A DNA stretch of 64,000 nt from Cohnella candidum (lineage in GTDB: Bacteria; Bacillota; Bacilli; Paenibacillales; Paenibacillaceae). Positions 26,437 through 34,094 of the stretch are shown one piece after another. A program made the position numbers and the translations under genes. The stretch covers positions 2,205,001 through 2,269,000 of the forward strand of contig NZ_CP033433.1 in the NCBI RefSeq assembly GCF_003713065.1, in the 5' to 3' direction. Below the pieces are notes generated by a model that saw only the letters and a list, made by a program, of their open reading frames with translations, was not told the DNA's origin and ran no database searches. Each line of letters starts with the position of its first letter. Within the stretch, counting starts at the first letter, position 1.

Positions 26437-28506
26437 TTAACGAGTGAATGCGGCAGGCACGCCGCCGTCGATCGTCAGCATGCAGCCCGTCGTTTTATCC
26501 GACTTGGAGGAGGCGAAGAACGCGATGCCTTCCGCGATATCCTTCGGATAAATGTTCACGAGCAGCGTCGTGCGTTTGCGGTAATATTCCTCGAGCTGGT
26601 CCGGCTCGATGCCGTAGGCGGCGGCACGTTCGTTGCGCCATGCGCCGTTCCAGATCGCCGAGCCTTGCAGGATCGCGTCCGGAAGAATCGTATTCACGCG
26701 GATGCCGAACTCGCCGCCTTCCGCCGCGATGCAGCGGGCCAGATGCGCTTCCAGCGCTTTAACGGCGCTGTAGGCGGTCGCGTTCTTGCCGGCGTATACG
26801 GAGTTTTTCGAGCCGATGAACACCATATTGCCGCCGATCGCTTGCTGCTTCATGATCTTGAACGCTTCGCGGGCGACCAGGAAGTAGCCGGTGCCGAGCA
26901 CGTTCATGTTCAGGTTCCATTCTTTCAGCGACGTTTCGTCGAACGGGCTCGACGTCGCGAGGCCCGCGTTGTTGACGATGATGTCGACGCCGCCGTAAGT
27001 CAGGGTCGTGAGGGCGTAAGCGGCTTGGATGGCCGCTTCGTCCGTTACGTCCATTTTAACCGCGAGCGCGCGGTTCTCGCCGTACTTTTCGTTGATTTCG
27101 GCGGCGACTTTCTGCGCGCCTTCCAGGTTCAGGTCGGCGAGCACGACGTGCGCGCCTTCCGAGACGAGGCGGCGGGCCGTTTCGCTGCCGATTCCGCCCG
27201 CTCCGCCGGTGATGAACGCCACCTTGCGGGAGAACTCGGCTTCCGGCGGCGCAAGGGACAGCTTATACAGCTCGAGCGGCCAGTATTCTACGTTGTAAGA
27301 CTCGTTCTCGCTTAGCGAGACGAATTGGCCGAGCGCGGTCGCGCCGCGCATGACCGAGATCGCGCGGTGGTAGAGGGCTCCGCTGACCTGGGACAGCGCC
27401 CAGCTCTTGCCGGTGTTGACCATGCCCACGCCGGGGATCAGGATAACGCGGGGCGCGGCTTCGAACATAACGTCGCCTTCGTTCTTGTTGCGCTCGAAGT
27501 AGGCTTTGTACTGCTCCTTGTATGCGGCGACGCCTTCCTTCAGCTTTGCTTTCAGCCCTTCAACGTCGTCGGCGTTCGGCGTCCAATCGATGAACAGCGG
27601 AACGACTTTCGTATGGACGAGATGGTCCGGGCAAGCGGCGCCCACCTGGGACAGCTGCGGGGAATCCTGGCCGCCCACGAACGCCAGCACGTCGTCCTGG
27701 TCGTCGAAGGAAAGAATCGCTTTCTTGGCGTCGGACACGGCGCCGCGAATCGTCGGCATCACCTGGGCCGCGATGCTGCGGCGGACTTCGGCCGGCAGCG
27801 CGGCGTGTTTGACGCCGCCGAACAGCTTCGCTTCGTTCACGCGGGCTTCGATGAACGCTTCCGCTTCATTGATGATTTTGATCGTCTGCGCGTAGCACGC
27901 TTCGGACGTTTCGCCCCACGTGACGAGGCCGTGTTTCTCCATCAGCACGAGCTCCGCCTTCGGGTTCGCGAGAACGCCTTCGGCGATCATTTTGGACAGT
28001 GTAAAGCCCGGACGGACATAAGGAACCCATACGAAGCGGTCTCCGAAAATCTCCTTCGCAAGCGCTTTGCCGTTGTCGGCGCAGCACAGGCTGATGATCG
28101 CGTCAGGGTGCGTATGATCCACGTGTTTGAAAGGAAGGAAGGCATGGAGCAGCGTCTCGATGGAAGCGCGCGGATGCTTCGCGTCGATCATCGTGTGACC
28201 GAGGTAAGCGACCATCTCTTCGTCGGTCATCGCGTCGCGCTCGAACAGCGGACGGATGTCGTCCATGCGAAGGCCGGTGAAGTTACCGGCTTTCATCGAA
28301 CCGAGATCAGAGCCGCTGCCCTTGACGTACATGACTTCGACGTCGCGGCCGCGGAAATCTTGAACGACCGTCTTCGCGGACGTATTGCCTCCGTAAATAT
28401 TGCAAACGCGGCGATCGGCGCCGATGATGTTCGAGCGGTAAACCAGTTCCTCCAGCGCGTTCGTTGCCTGAGAAGCTTTTGATGAGTCCCACAAAGATTG
28501 AACCAT
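26437..28506 (-). CDS. rhaEW: Bifunctional rhamnulose-1-phosphate aldolase / lactaldehyde dehydrogenase
   Basis: 689-residue fusion. The N-terminal class II aldolase has NIYGGNTSAK, HVDHTHPDAI and LMEKHGLVTWGE (zinc His residues); the C-terminal SDR has AFITGGAGGIGSETA, NNAGLA and a YSAVK catalytic Tyr-Lys. Splits rhamnulose 1-phosphate into DHAP and lactaldehyde and oxidises the latter to lactate, which LutABC can use. GGAGG is 9 bp before the ATG. First gene of the eight-gene operon. Confidence 0.95.
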   Translation of the reverse strand: MVQSLWDSSKASQATNALEELVYRSNIIGADRRVCNIYGGNTSAKTVVQDFRGRDVEVMYVKGSGSDLGSMKAGNFTGLRMDDIRPLFERDAMTDEEMVAYLGHTMIDAKHPRASIETLLHAFLPFKHVDHTHPDAIISLCCADNGKALAKEIFGDRFVWVPYVRPGFTLSKMIAEGVLANPKAELVLMEKHGLVTWGETSEACYAQTIKIINEAEAFIEARVNEAKLFGGVKHAALPAEVRRSIAAQVMPTIRGAVSDAKKAILSFDDQDDVLAFVGGQDSPQLSQVGAACPDHLVHTKVVPLFIDWTPNADDVEGLKAKLKEGVAAYKEQYKAYFERNKNEGDVMFEAAPRVILIPGVGMVNTGKSWALSQVSGALYHRAISVMRGATALGQFVSLSENESYNVEYWPLELYKLSLAPPEAEFSRKVAFITGGAGGIGSETARRLVSEGAHVVLADLNLEGAQKVAAEINEKYGENRALAVKMDVTDEAAIQAAYALTTLTYGGVDIIVNNAGLATSSPFDETSLKEWNLNMNVLGTGYFLVAREAFKIMKQQAIGGNMVFIGSKNSVYAGKNATAYSAVKALEAHLARCIAAEGGEFGIRVNTILPDAILQGSAIWNGAWRNERAAAYGIEPDQLEEYYRKRTTLLVNIYPKDIAEGIAFFASSKSDKTTGCMLTIDGGVPAAFTR

Positions 28507-28600
28507 GCCTGAAAACCTCCGAATGTTTTTGTTTTTGCCTGTTTTTAATCATAACATGTTTGTTTTGTTTTGAGAATCAAATATAAATAAAAAAGATAGG
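28507..28600 (-). promoter_or_regulatory. Promoter/operator region of the rha-lut operon
   Basis: Minus strand carries TATGAT as a -10 candidate with a poor -35 (TTCTCA). Around it lie repeated AAAACA/AACAAA boxes on both sides, the sort of direct A-C-rich repeat used by DeoR regulators. Assignment to RhaR is inference. Confidence 0.45.
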
Positions 28601-28638
28601 CTTCTCTGACCAGCGTCAAAGCAACCCGCCTTTCCAGC

Positions 28639-28826
28639 AATAATGGGAAAATGTCCGACTATTTCGCGGCTCACTCCTGTTTTGTTAAAAATAACAGGAA
28701 AAACGCCCACTAAATGGGCGTTTTTTTGACTTTGATCATAGTTTGCGCCAATTTAGCAGGAGCTTTTCCCACTGTTTTCGGCTGAGAGACAATTCGTAAA
28801 ATTTAACGGGAACTTTTCCCACTATT
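28639..28826. repeat. Composite palindrome element, copy B (four units)
   Basis: Four units with cores at 28645, 28696, 28758 and 28808, giving spacings 51, 62 and 50. Units 3 and 4 have GGA-GCTTT-TCC and GGA-ACTTT-TCC centres with CCCACT arms. It fills most of the gap between rhaEW and the YcaO gene; no coding sequence is supported here. Confidence 0.75.
28699..28728 (+). terminator. Plus-strand terminator-like hairpin inside palindrome element B
   Basis: AACGCCCA-ctaaa-TGGGCGTT stem followed by TTTTTT on the plus strand, overlapping unit 2. No plus-strand gene ends here, so it could stop antisense transcription. Its dependence on the repeat is noted in the findings. Confidence 0.55.
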
Positions 28827-28872
28827 TTCGCAATCCCACTTCAAGGGCCAAATCTAGCACAAGCCGGACGCG

Positions 28873-30816
28873 TCAGAGAAACGGATGCGGGTAGGGATTC
28901 AACTCGGAAGGCGTGAGCGGTCGATCCCGGTAGCCCAGTTCCATCGGAACCTTCAGCACCCGTTCCAGTCCGGACACCCGTCTAAGCTGATGCCCGAACG
29001 TCATGGGAAGCAAGCCGGGGACGATCACTTTCGCGCAGAACAAGCCGTTCCGTCTCGTTTCGACCGTCGATTGGTCCACCGCGAGGACGTCCATGTTCAA
29101 TCGCCGGAAACGCTCGATCGAATCGCGCAAGTCGTCCGTAACATCCGTGCGCCTCTCCCGGGGGGCGAATACGTCGGAAAATCGTTGTACCGGCCTCTCC
29201 GGGTCCAGCCAAAACGACACCCGCGCCTCAGCTTCCGGCACCGTGTAGGACAAGGCATGATCGGGCATTTCGCTGACGAGATCGGGATTTTCGGCCATTT
29301 CTGCGTATTCCTCGCGATTCTGTTCCAACAAGGCATCCAGGTAATGGGTATGGCCGGCAAGTTCGAAAATCGCGCTCTTCGCCGCCCTGATCGGATCCAA
29401 ATGTGCACCGGCGGCGCAGATCAAGTTGGCGCCCGTCTTCTTCGTGTTCTTGGCCACGGCGATGATGCTTGGAATGCCATGCTCCATCGTGCCATTCAGT
29501 AGAAATAAGCGGTACCCCGCTACTTTCTCCATTCGCTGAACCATCAATTGCAGCTCCGTGTCCGGCACGGAACCGGGGTCGAGACGGGGAAGGGGCAGCC
29601 TTGCGTACCAGGACAACAGGAAAGCATCGCGCTCCGCAAGCTCCAGCAAGCCGTACAGGATCGCTTCCTCCAGGCTGCCTCCGAGCGCGCAGCCGTTGGA
29701 TCCTTCGTCGACGAAAGAGCCCCCGATTCCCGAGCTGTAATAAACGAACTGCTCCGGAACCAGAACGGGCCGCTCCTGAAGAAAGGAATAAGCCAACACC
29801 CATCGGAGCTTCATCGTCGGATCGAAGGGTTCGAACGGAAAATCGGGCATCGCGTATTGTTCGTCGGAATACAGCCCTGCCGTCCTGGGATCGAGCGCGA
29901 CGTCCCGTAGACGCTCGTATGAGTCGAGAATGCAAGTCCGTTTGCCCCGCGGCATGGTGCCGCAGATTCGTTCCAGCCCCTCCAATATGGCGGTGAGTTC
30001 GCTTTGTTTGTAATGATGGGAGCGACCCACCGTCACCTCAACCCCGGCGGGAGTCGGAACGTTGACGTACACGTCGCTGAACGGAGTATCCGGATCCGGC
30101 GTCAGCTTTTTCATCAATCCGGTGCGTTCGTCGACATAATCCCGATGCATAGCCTGCTTGAGCGGTTCGATCGGCTTCGCCCGGTAGGAGCCGGGATCCG
30201 TTTTCGGATTCGGCTTCAATAAGATACGTGCCGCTTCCGAGGTGTCATCCGGCACTTCTCCGCAAACGGAGCACAGAGGGTCCGGTAGAAAGGCATGCCT
30301 GGTCACGCCCAGCGTGGCGAAATCGACGATATAAACCGCATCCTCCCCCCCAGACGGCTTCCCTTGCAGGCCTCTTCGCGCAACCTCGGCAATCAGGCGA
30401 CTCATCAGGACAAGCCCGTTTCGCGACACCGATCGATTCCGCCTAATAACCCCTTTCCTCATCAGTTCAAGCTGCAGCGCCATCCGGTTGTCCTGATCGA
30501 ACCCCGCATTCCATATCCGGGTCATCGCACACGACAAACAGCCAGGAAGGTCCGGCCGGGCGAGCGGTCCTACGACGCCTTCTCCGGAAACGATCCTTCC
30601 GCTCAACCACGGAATGCCGAATTGCCGAACCTTCCGTTCCGCCGCTTCAAGCTCGTCGGGCCGGTATTCCTCGCCGATCGTCACGCAAAGCTTCGCCGAT
30701 TTCGGCAGATTCCACGGAATATCCCTTCTCCACACCAAAGAGACCGAACCTTCGAGTTGCCGGTTTACGAGCTCGGCCAGCTGTCCTTCCCCGATGATCA
30801 CGATCGTATCCCGCAC
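28873..30816 (-). CDS. Fused leader-binding/YcaO cyclodehydratase (azoline-forming, TOMM type)
   Basis: 647 residues. The N-terminal ~230 are an E1/ThiF-like leader-binding region with GEGQLAELVNRQL and two CxxC pairs (PGCLSC and LCSVCGE) for zinc. The C-terminal YcaO domain has SELTAILEGLERICG, CALGGSLEEAILYGLLELAE with ERD following, and ends in the Pro-rich NPYPHPFL typical of active cyclodehydratases. It should turn Cys/Ser/Thr of a peptide into azolines with ATP. GTG start, GGAGG 6 bp ahead. No dehydrogenase, protease, exporter or obvious precursor lies next to it. Confidence 0.85.
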   Translation of the reverse strand: MRDTIVIIGEGQLAELVNRQLEGSVSLVWRRDIPWNLPKSAKLCVTIGEEYRPDELEAAERKVRQFGIPWLSGRIVSGEGVVGPLARPDLPGCLSCAMTRIWNAGFDQDNRMALQLELMRKGVIRRNRSVSRNGLVLMSRLIAEVARRGLQGKPSGGEDAVYIVDFATLGVTRHAFLPDPLCSVCGEVPDDTSEAARILLKPNPKTDPGSYRAKPIEPLKQAMHRDYVDERTGLMKKLTPDPDTPFSDVYVNVPTPAGVEVTVGRSHHYKQSELTAILEGLERICGTMPRGKRTCILDSYERLRDVALDPRTAGLYSDEQYAMPDFPFEPFDPTMKLRWVLAYSFLQERPVLVPEQFVYYSSGIGGSFVDEGSNGCALGGSLEEAILYGLLELAERDAFLLSWYARLPLPRLDPGSVPDTELQLMVQRMEKVAGYRLFLLNGTMEHGIPSIIAVAKNTKKTGANLICAAGAHLDPIRAAKSAIFELAGHTHYLDALLEQNREEYAEMAENPDLVSEMPDHALSYTVPEAEARVSFWLDPERPVQRFSDVFAPRERRTDVTDDLRDSIERFRRLNMDVLAVDQSTVETRRNGLFCAKVIVPGLLPMTFGHQLRRVSGLERVLKVPMELGYRDRPLTPSELNPYPHPFL

Positions 30817-30956
30817 ATGGCACCTCCTCTCCTCCGAATGGAAAACGCCCCATTAATTCGAATCTGTTTATCATCGTATGAAATACGGTTTTTCCAAATG
30901 AACGTACAAGCGGACCCGCAAACGCCTGAATAAATTGAAGCAAATGACGGAATGAG

Positions 30957-31406
30957 GTGAAAATCATCGTTAACGCAAACGCGGATTGGACGGCTGGGGA
31001 CGTCAGGCGCTGGATGGGGCAGCCGGTCTGCGTCGTCCTCAAGGACGGGAGCCATTATGTAGGTTGGATATCCGGAGTCGACAACGGCGAATTGACGCTG
31101 ACGGGGCACAAAGCCCAAGGCAAGCTTTCGCCCGCATTCCTTCGGGAAGCGGAAAAAGCGCAAGTGTCCGGTTTTTTGCCGGGCATGCTGTCTCCGTTGT
31201 TGGGCGGCGGAGGCGGAGGCGGGGGCGGCTTACCCTTTGGAGGCGGCTTCCCCTTCGGAGGAGGATTCCCGGGAGGCGGCAATGCCGCAGGGAATGCGGG
31301 CTTCGGCGGATTCATGGGAATGCTCGGCAAAGTCATACCCGGCATCAAGATGGGTTTCGGCATGCTGCGATGGATCATGCCGCTTCTCGGCGGATTGAAG
31401 ATTTAA
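30957..31406 (+). CDS. Gly-rich small protein, divergent from the YcaO gene
   Basis: 149 residues. The first ~65 form a small beta-rich domain (RRWMGQPVCVVLKDGSHYVGW then GVDNGELTLTG); a Gly9 run follows and a GGGFPFGGGF-type tract; the last 35 are hydrophobic (MGFGMLRWIMPLLGGL). It begins with GTG (GGA a few bp upstream). Composition resembles spore-coat or surface structural proteins. One Cys only and few Ser/Thr in the Gly tract, so it is a poor azoline substrate. Function unknown. Confidence 0.7.
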   Translation: MKIIVNANADWTAGDVRRWMGQPVCVVLKDGSHYVGWISGVDNGELTLTGHKAQGKLSPAFLREAEKAQVSGFLPGMLSPLLGGGGGGGGGLPFGGGFPFGGGFPGGGNAAGNAGFGGFMGMLGKVIPGIKMGFGMLRWIMPLLGGLKI

Positions 31407-31410
31407 GACA

Positions 31411-31446
31411 AACGAAAAGGCCGGCCAGCGGCACCTGACCGGCCCT
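31411..31446 (-). terminator. Terminator of the first YjcZ-like gene
   Basis: GGCCGGTCAG/CTGGCCGGCC stem (one G-U pair) with TTTTCGTTT on the minus strand, 23 bp after the stop at 31470. Confidence 0.7.
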
Positions 31447-31469
31447 CTCGTCGCAACGGCGAGATTCGT

Positions 31470-31580
31470 TTAAACGAATAAGGCTCCTGCGAGAATGATG
31501 ACGAGCAGAACGTACAGCACGAGTACGAGTGCTGCGCCGCCGCCGAAGCCTCCGCAAGAATGGCCGACTCCTACGCTCAT
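31470..31580 (-). CDS. YjcZ family sporulation peptide
   Basis: 36 residues: MSVGVGHSCGGFGGGAAL, then a hydrophobic helix LVLYVLLVIILAGALFV. The CGGFGGG head followed by one membrane span is the hallmark of YjcZ sporulation proteins. GGAGG lies 10 bp before the ATG and a sigma-K-like -10 (CATACAATA) about 50 bp upstream. Related copy at 32553. Confidence 0.85.
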   Translation of the reverse strand: MSVGVGHSCGGFGGGAALVLVLYVLLVIILAGALFV

Positions 31581-31632
31581 GGATGATCATCCTCCGTTTT
31601 GTAGATTTTGGTTTTTCAGCGTCTGACCATGA

Positions 31633-31641
31633 TATTGTATG
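31633..31641 (-). promoter_or_regulatory. Sigma-K-like -10 before the first YjcZ gene
   Basis: CATACAATA fits CATANNNTA. No AC is at the expected -35 distance, so only the -10 half is supported. Confidence 0.45.
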
Positions 31642-31694
31642 AATAGCCGGGGTGCCTGGCCTGTGCGTTTGTCCGTATCCCGTATCAAAACGGC

Positions 31695-32411
31695 CTAGGA
31701 TTTCTCGGCAACGAAGTCGCAAACCCGGAAATATTGCTCCTGAGCCAGCATGAGATCGGAGTATTTCACGATGCCCTCCACGACTTCCATATCGAACAAC
31801 GCCGAGATGTCCAGGTCCTGGATTTCGGTCGGATCAATCGCGCGTTCATGGCTGCTGAAGGAGTCGAACGACGGCCGGTCGCAGCTGAACCCGGTTTGAT
31901 CGAACAGCGGCATCCATTCGTCCAAGGAAAGAATCTTATCGAATTTGAAATAATCTTTGATTTCGTTGTAGATCGAATCCGGGATCGGCGTATATAAAAC
32001 CAATTCGCGGTCGAGCAGCCGCCCGCCCGGCTTCAACACCCGATAGTATTCCGAGAGCGACTTGGGAACGTCGGTGAAAATCGTGACGGATTCCGCATAG
32101 ACGGCGTCGAACGTTCCCTCCTCGAAGGGGAGCTCCTCTACGCTTCCCTGGACCCATTCGATATCCGTCCATCCTTCTTTCTCGGCCCGCTGTTTCGCCT
32201 TTTCCAGCATCACGGGGTGCTGGTCTAACGCGGTCACCCGGTATCCTTGGCTGCGGAGATAACACGCCGTTTTACCGGTGCCGCAGCCGACCTCGAGAAT
32301 GTGAAGATCACCCGGTTTCAGCGCTTTCTCGAGCAGCCTTTGCGTCGCCTGGAAGCCTCCCGGGTGAGCGGAAGACACCCCGAGGCGCGAAAGCAAGTCC
32401 ATATACTCCAT
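31695..32411 (-). CDS. Class I SAM-dependent methyltransferase
   Basis: 238 residues. SAM motif I ILEVGCGTGKTACYL, motif II around VTALDQHPVML and the later YRVLKPGGRLLDREL are intact. Methyltransf_11/UbiE-like, substrate unknown. ATG 32411 has AAAGGAGG 7 bp upstream; the open frame continues further but without a start signal. Lies between the two YjcZ genes, which have their own terminators. Confidence 0.88.
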   Translation of the reverse strand: MEYMDLLSRLGVSSAHPGGFQATQRLLEKALKPGDLHILEVGCGTGKTACYLRSQGYRVTALDQHPVMLEKAKQRAEKEGWTDIEWVQGSVEELPFEEGTFDAVYAESVTIFTDVPKSLSEYYRVLKPGGRLLDRELVLYTPIPDSIYNEIKDYFKFDKILSLDEWMPLFDQTGFSCDRPSFDSFSSHERAIDPTEIQDLDISALFDMEVVEGIVKYSDLMLAQEQYFRVCDFVAEKS

Positions 32412-32495
32412 CGATGAACCTCCTTTGTTTACGTGCCTAAATAGGTATATGGAGGAGTGTCTTTCGCCGTGTTGGCGATCGCCTATGCGCGACGA

Positions 32496-32531
32496 TAAAA
32501 AGAAAACCGCCCGCGAAGTTCGCGAGACGGT
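32496..32531 (-). terminator. Terminator of the second YjcZ-like gene
   Basis: ACCG-(U)-CUCGCGAA/TTCGCGGGCGGT stem of about 12 bp followed by TTTTCTTTTT on the minus strand. Confidence 0.75.
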
Positions 32532-32552
32532 CAAGGTTTAATGGTTTCTGTA

Positions 32553-32651
32553 TCAAACCCAAAATCCGGCAGACAGGATGATAACCAGCAGAATGAAGAG
32601 AACGAGAACGAAAGCTGCGCCGCCGCCAAATCCTCCACAACTGAAACCCAT
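32553..32651 (-). CDS. YjcZ family sporulation peptide, second copy
   Basis: 32 residues: MGFSCGGFGGGAAFV then a helix LVLFILLVIILSAGFWV. Same Ser-Cys-Gly-Gly-Phe-Gly-Gly-Gly head as the copy at 31470. GGGGG lies 8 bp before the ATG, and CATATATTA (sigma-K-like -10) sits about 47 bp upstream. Confidence 0.85.
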   Translation of the reverse strand: MGFSCGGFGGGAAFVLVLFILLVIILSAGFWV

Positions 32652-32697
32652 TGAAAATCACCCCCTTGTCAGGGATTGGAATTCGTCATTACCCCCC

Positions 32698-32706
32698 TAA
32701 TATATG
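32698..32706 (-). promoter_or_regulatory. Sigma-K-like -10 before the second YjcZ gene
   Basis: CATATATTA fits CATANNNTA at the same distance from the start codon as in the other YjcZ gene. No AC at -35. Confidence 0.45.
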
Positions 32707-32789
32707 GAGTCGATAGCCGAAGCGACAGGACGAACGCACAGATCCCGACAAATCAAGCCAATATCCCGGTCCGGAATCGGACAAGCTTG

Positions 32790-32822
32790 CCGCAAAAAAA
32801 GAGGGCTTCCTACTGGAAGCCC
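32790..32822 (-). terminator. Terminator overlapping the zinc-ribbon stop codon
   Basis: GGGCTTCC-agta-GGAAGCCC followed by TCTTTTTTT. The TAG stop (32810-32812) lies in the loop, so the 5' arm is coding. Confidence 0.85.
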
Positions 32823-33076
32823 AGGAACGACGGCTTGCTTCCGTTCGGATGCAGCGGACCGATCAAGCCGTTCCGTTGGTAAACCGTCGGTTCGCCGCAT
32901 TTCACGCAATAAGCCGCCGTCGGAGGATTTACGAACCTGCAGCCCCTGCGCAATATGCCCGGTTCGTCCGAACAGCGGTTCTGGACGGGAGTCCCGCAGT
33001 CTGCACAGAATCGCTCGTTTTCCTGCGGCATTCTCAAGCATCGGATGCAGGGATAAAGCTCCGGTTTTTTGCTCAA
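32810..33076 (-). CDS. Double zinc-ribbon small protein
   Basis: 88 residues with CIRC and CADC (first pair), then CSDEPGILRRGC and CVKC (second pair), i.e. four zinc-binding half sites. The C-terminus is Pro/Gly-rich. TTG start with GGAGGG 6 bp ahead. It lies 17 bp from gerPF on the same strand and ends in a strong terminator, so it ends the gerP transcript. Function unknown. Confidence 0.75.
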   Translation of the reverse strand: MSKKPELYPCIRCLRMPQENERFCADCGTPVQNRCSDEPGILRRGCRFVNPPTAAYCVKCGEPTVYQRNGLIGPLHPNGSKPSFLGFQ

Positions 33077-33093
33077 CGCAGTCCCTCCTTCCC

Positions 33094-33345
33094 TTACAGC
33101 GACTGGTTCTGCAGCGAAGCGGTGGGTTGAATCTCACCGATCGGATTATCCACGAGATCGTTATCGAACACGGTCGCCGCGAATGCGAATTGCACGTTAG
33201 CGCCGAACATCTGGCCGTTCCCGAAATTCGATTTGCCGTTCTGAGTCCAGCCGGGCTGGGCGATTTCCCCTACCGCGATGGCGCTGCCCCTGTTTAAGGC
33301 ATTGACGTTGATGGCGCCGGCAGCCAACGTAATGTAAACAGCCAA
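33094..33345 (-). CDS. GerPA/GerPF-family spore germination protein
   Basis: 83 residues with the family's small beta pattern: INVNALNRGSAIAVGEIAQ, GWTQNGKSNFGNGQMFG and a FDNDLVDNP ending. These proteins sit in the inner spore coat and affect permeability to germinants. Last GerP-like gene in this direction. Exact A-F assignment is not possible from sequence. Confidence 0.8.
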   Translation of the reverse strand: MAVYITLAAGAINVNALNRGSAIAVGEIAQPGWTQNGKSNFGNGQMFGANVQFAFAATVFDNDLVDNPIGEIQPTASLQNQSL

Positions 33346-33387
33346 GCTTTCACCCCCGATAAGAGCCTATAGAACACGATATTCGGA

Positions 33388-33924
33388 TTAGGGCTCTTCG
33401 GTGTCCTGCGTGATCCGAATGTTTTTCACCCAACCGGACGTATCCGCGATACTCCCCTCGGTCCGCATCGGCGCGTCGATCACGTCGTTATCCATCGTGA
33501 AATTGGCGAATTGCGTCAGTTGATTGCTGCCCAGGTTTTTGCCTTGGGCATAATTCACCTTGTGGGAATTGCGCCACCCGAGCTGCTTGTTATCCCCCAG
33601 ATCGATCGCGGAACCGTTGTTCAAGGCATTGGCATGAATGGAATGAAAATCGACGGCGCTTTGCTGCAGCACGTTGGGCGTTTCCGTTAAACTCACGTTC
33701 CGGACGTCTTGCATGTTCGCGTCCACGAAATCCGAATCGTTCAGGTAATTGATGACGTTCGTGACGGCCGCGTCGCTCAAGTGGCCGAACCCATAGTTCG
33801 TTTTGCTGCTGGTGCTCCATCCTATCGCGTGGTTGACTCCGATGAAAATTCCCGAAGAATTCTCGATGTTGTTGACGGACAGCCGATTAAAAACGACGCA
33901 CGCTCTCTGTCCGGACAGCTCCAT
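33388..33924 (-). CDS. Duplicated GerPA/GerPF-like protein
   Basis: 178 residues containing two copies of the GerPA-type domain: residues about 10-75 (VNNIENSSGIFIGVNHAIG and SSKTNYGFGHLSD then DSDFVDAN) and about 90-160 (IHANALNNGSAIDLG and SHKVNYAQGKNLG then DNDVIDAP). Such fusion of two usually single domains is unusual. GAGG is 9 bp before ATG 33924. A sigma-K-like promoter lies upstream. Confidence 0.8.
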   Translation of the reverse strand: MELSGQRACVVFNRLSVNNIENSSGIFIGVNHAIGWSTSSKTNYGFGHLSDAAVTNVINYLNDSDFVDANMQDVRNVSLTETPNVLQQSAVDFHSIHANALNNGSAIDLGDNKQLGWRNSHKVNYAQGKNLGSNQLTQFANFTMDNDVIDAPMRTEGSIADTSGWVKNIRITQDTEEP

Positions 33925-33973
33925 CACGCATCACCTCTCGAAGATCCGGACGCGATCCTCCGGCTGGTGCCTA

Positions 33974-34000
33974 TAATGTATGCGGCAGCGCCCAGACCGT
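33974..34000 (-). promoter_or_regulatory. Sigma-K-like promoter of the GerP duplicated gene
   Basis: Minus strand: AC, 16-bp spacer, CATACATTA (CATANNNTA). The best match of the three sigma-K-like sites here, about 50 bp before the start codon. Confidence 0.6.
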
Positions 34001-34017
34001 TGCCTGTACGGGAGCGG

Positions 34018-34050
34018 AAAATAAAAACGCCCCCTCGCAAGCAGGGCGCA
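34018..34050 (-). terminator. Terminator of the first Hsp20/GerP unit
   Basis: CGCCC-gcgag..GGGGGCG-type stem followed by TTTTTATTTT on the minus strand, downstream of the stop at 34095. Confidence 0.7.
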
Positions 34051-34094
34051 CCTGCGCGAAAGGACGGTATCGGTTAGTATGCCGCCAACCCAAG

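Noticed and set aside
30957..31406. Gly-rich protein as azoline precursor for YcaO
   Set aside because: Only one Cys and few Ser/Thr in the Gly tract, so there is little for a cyclodehydratase to act on.
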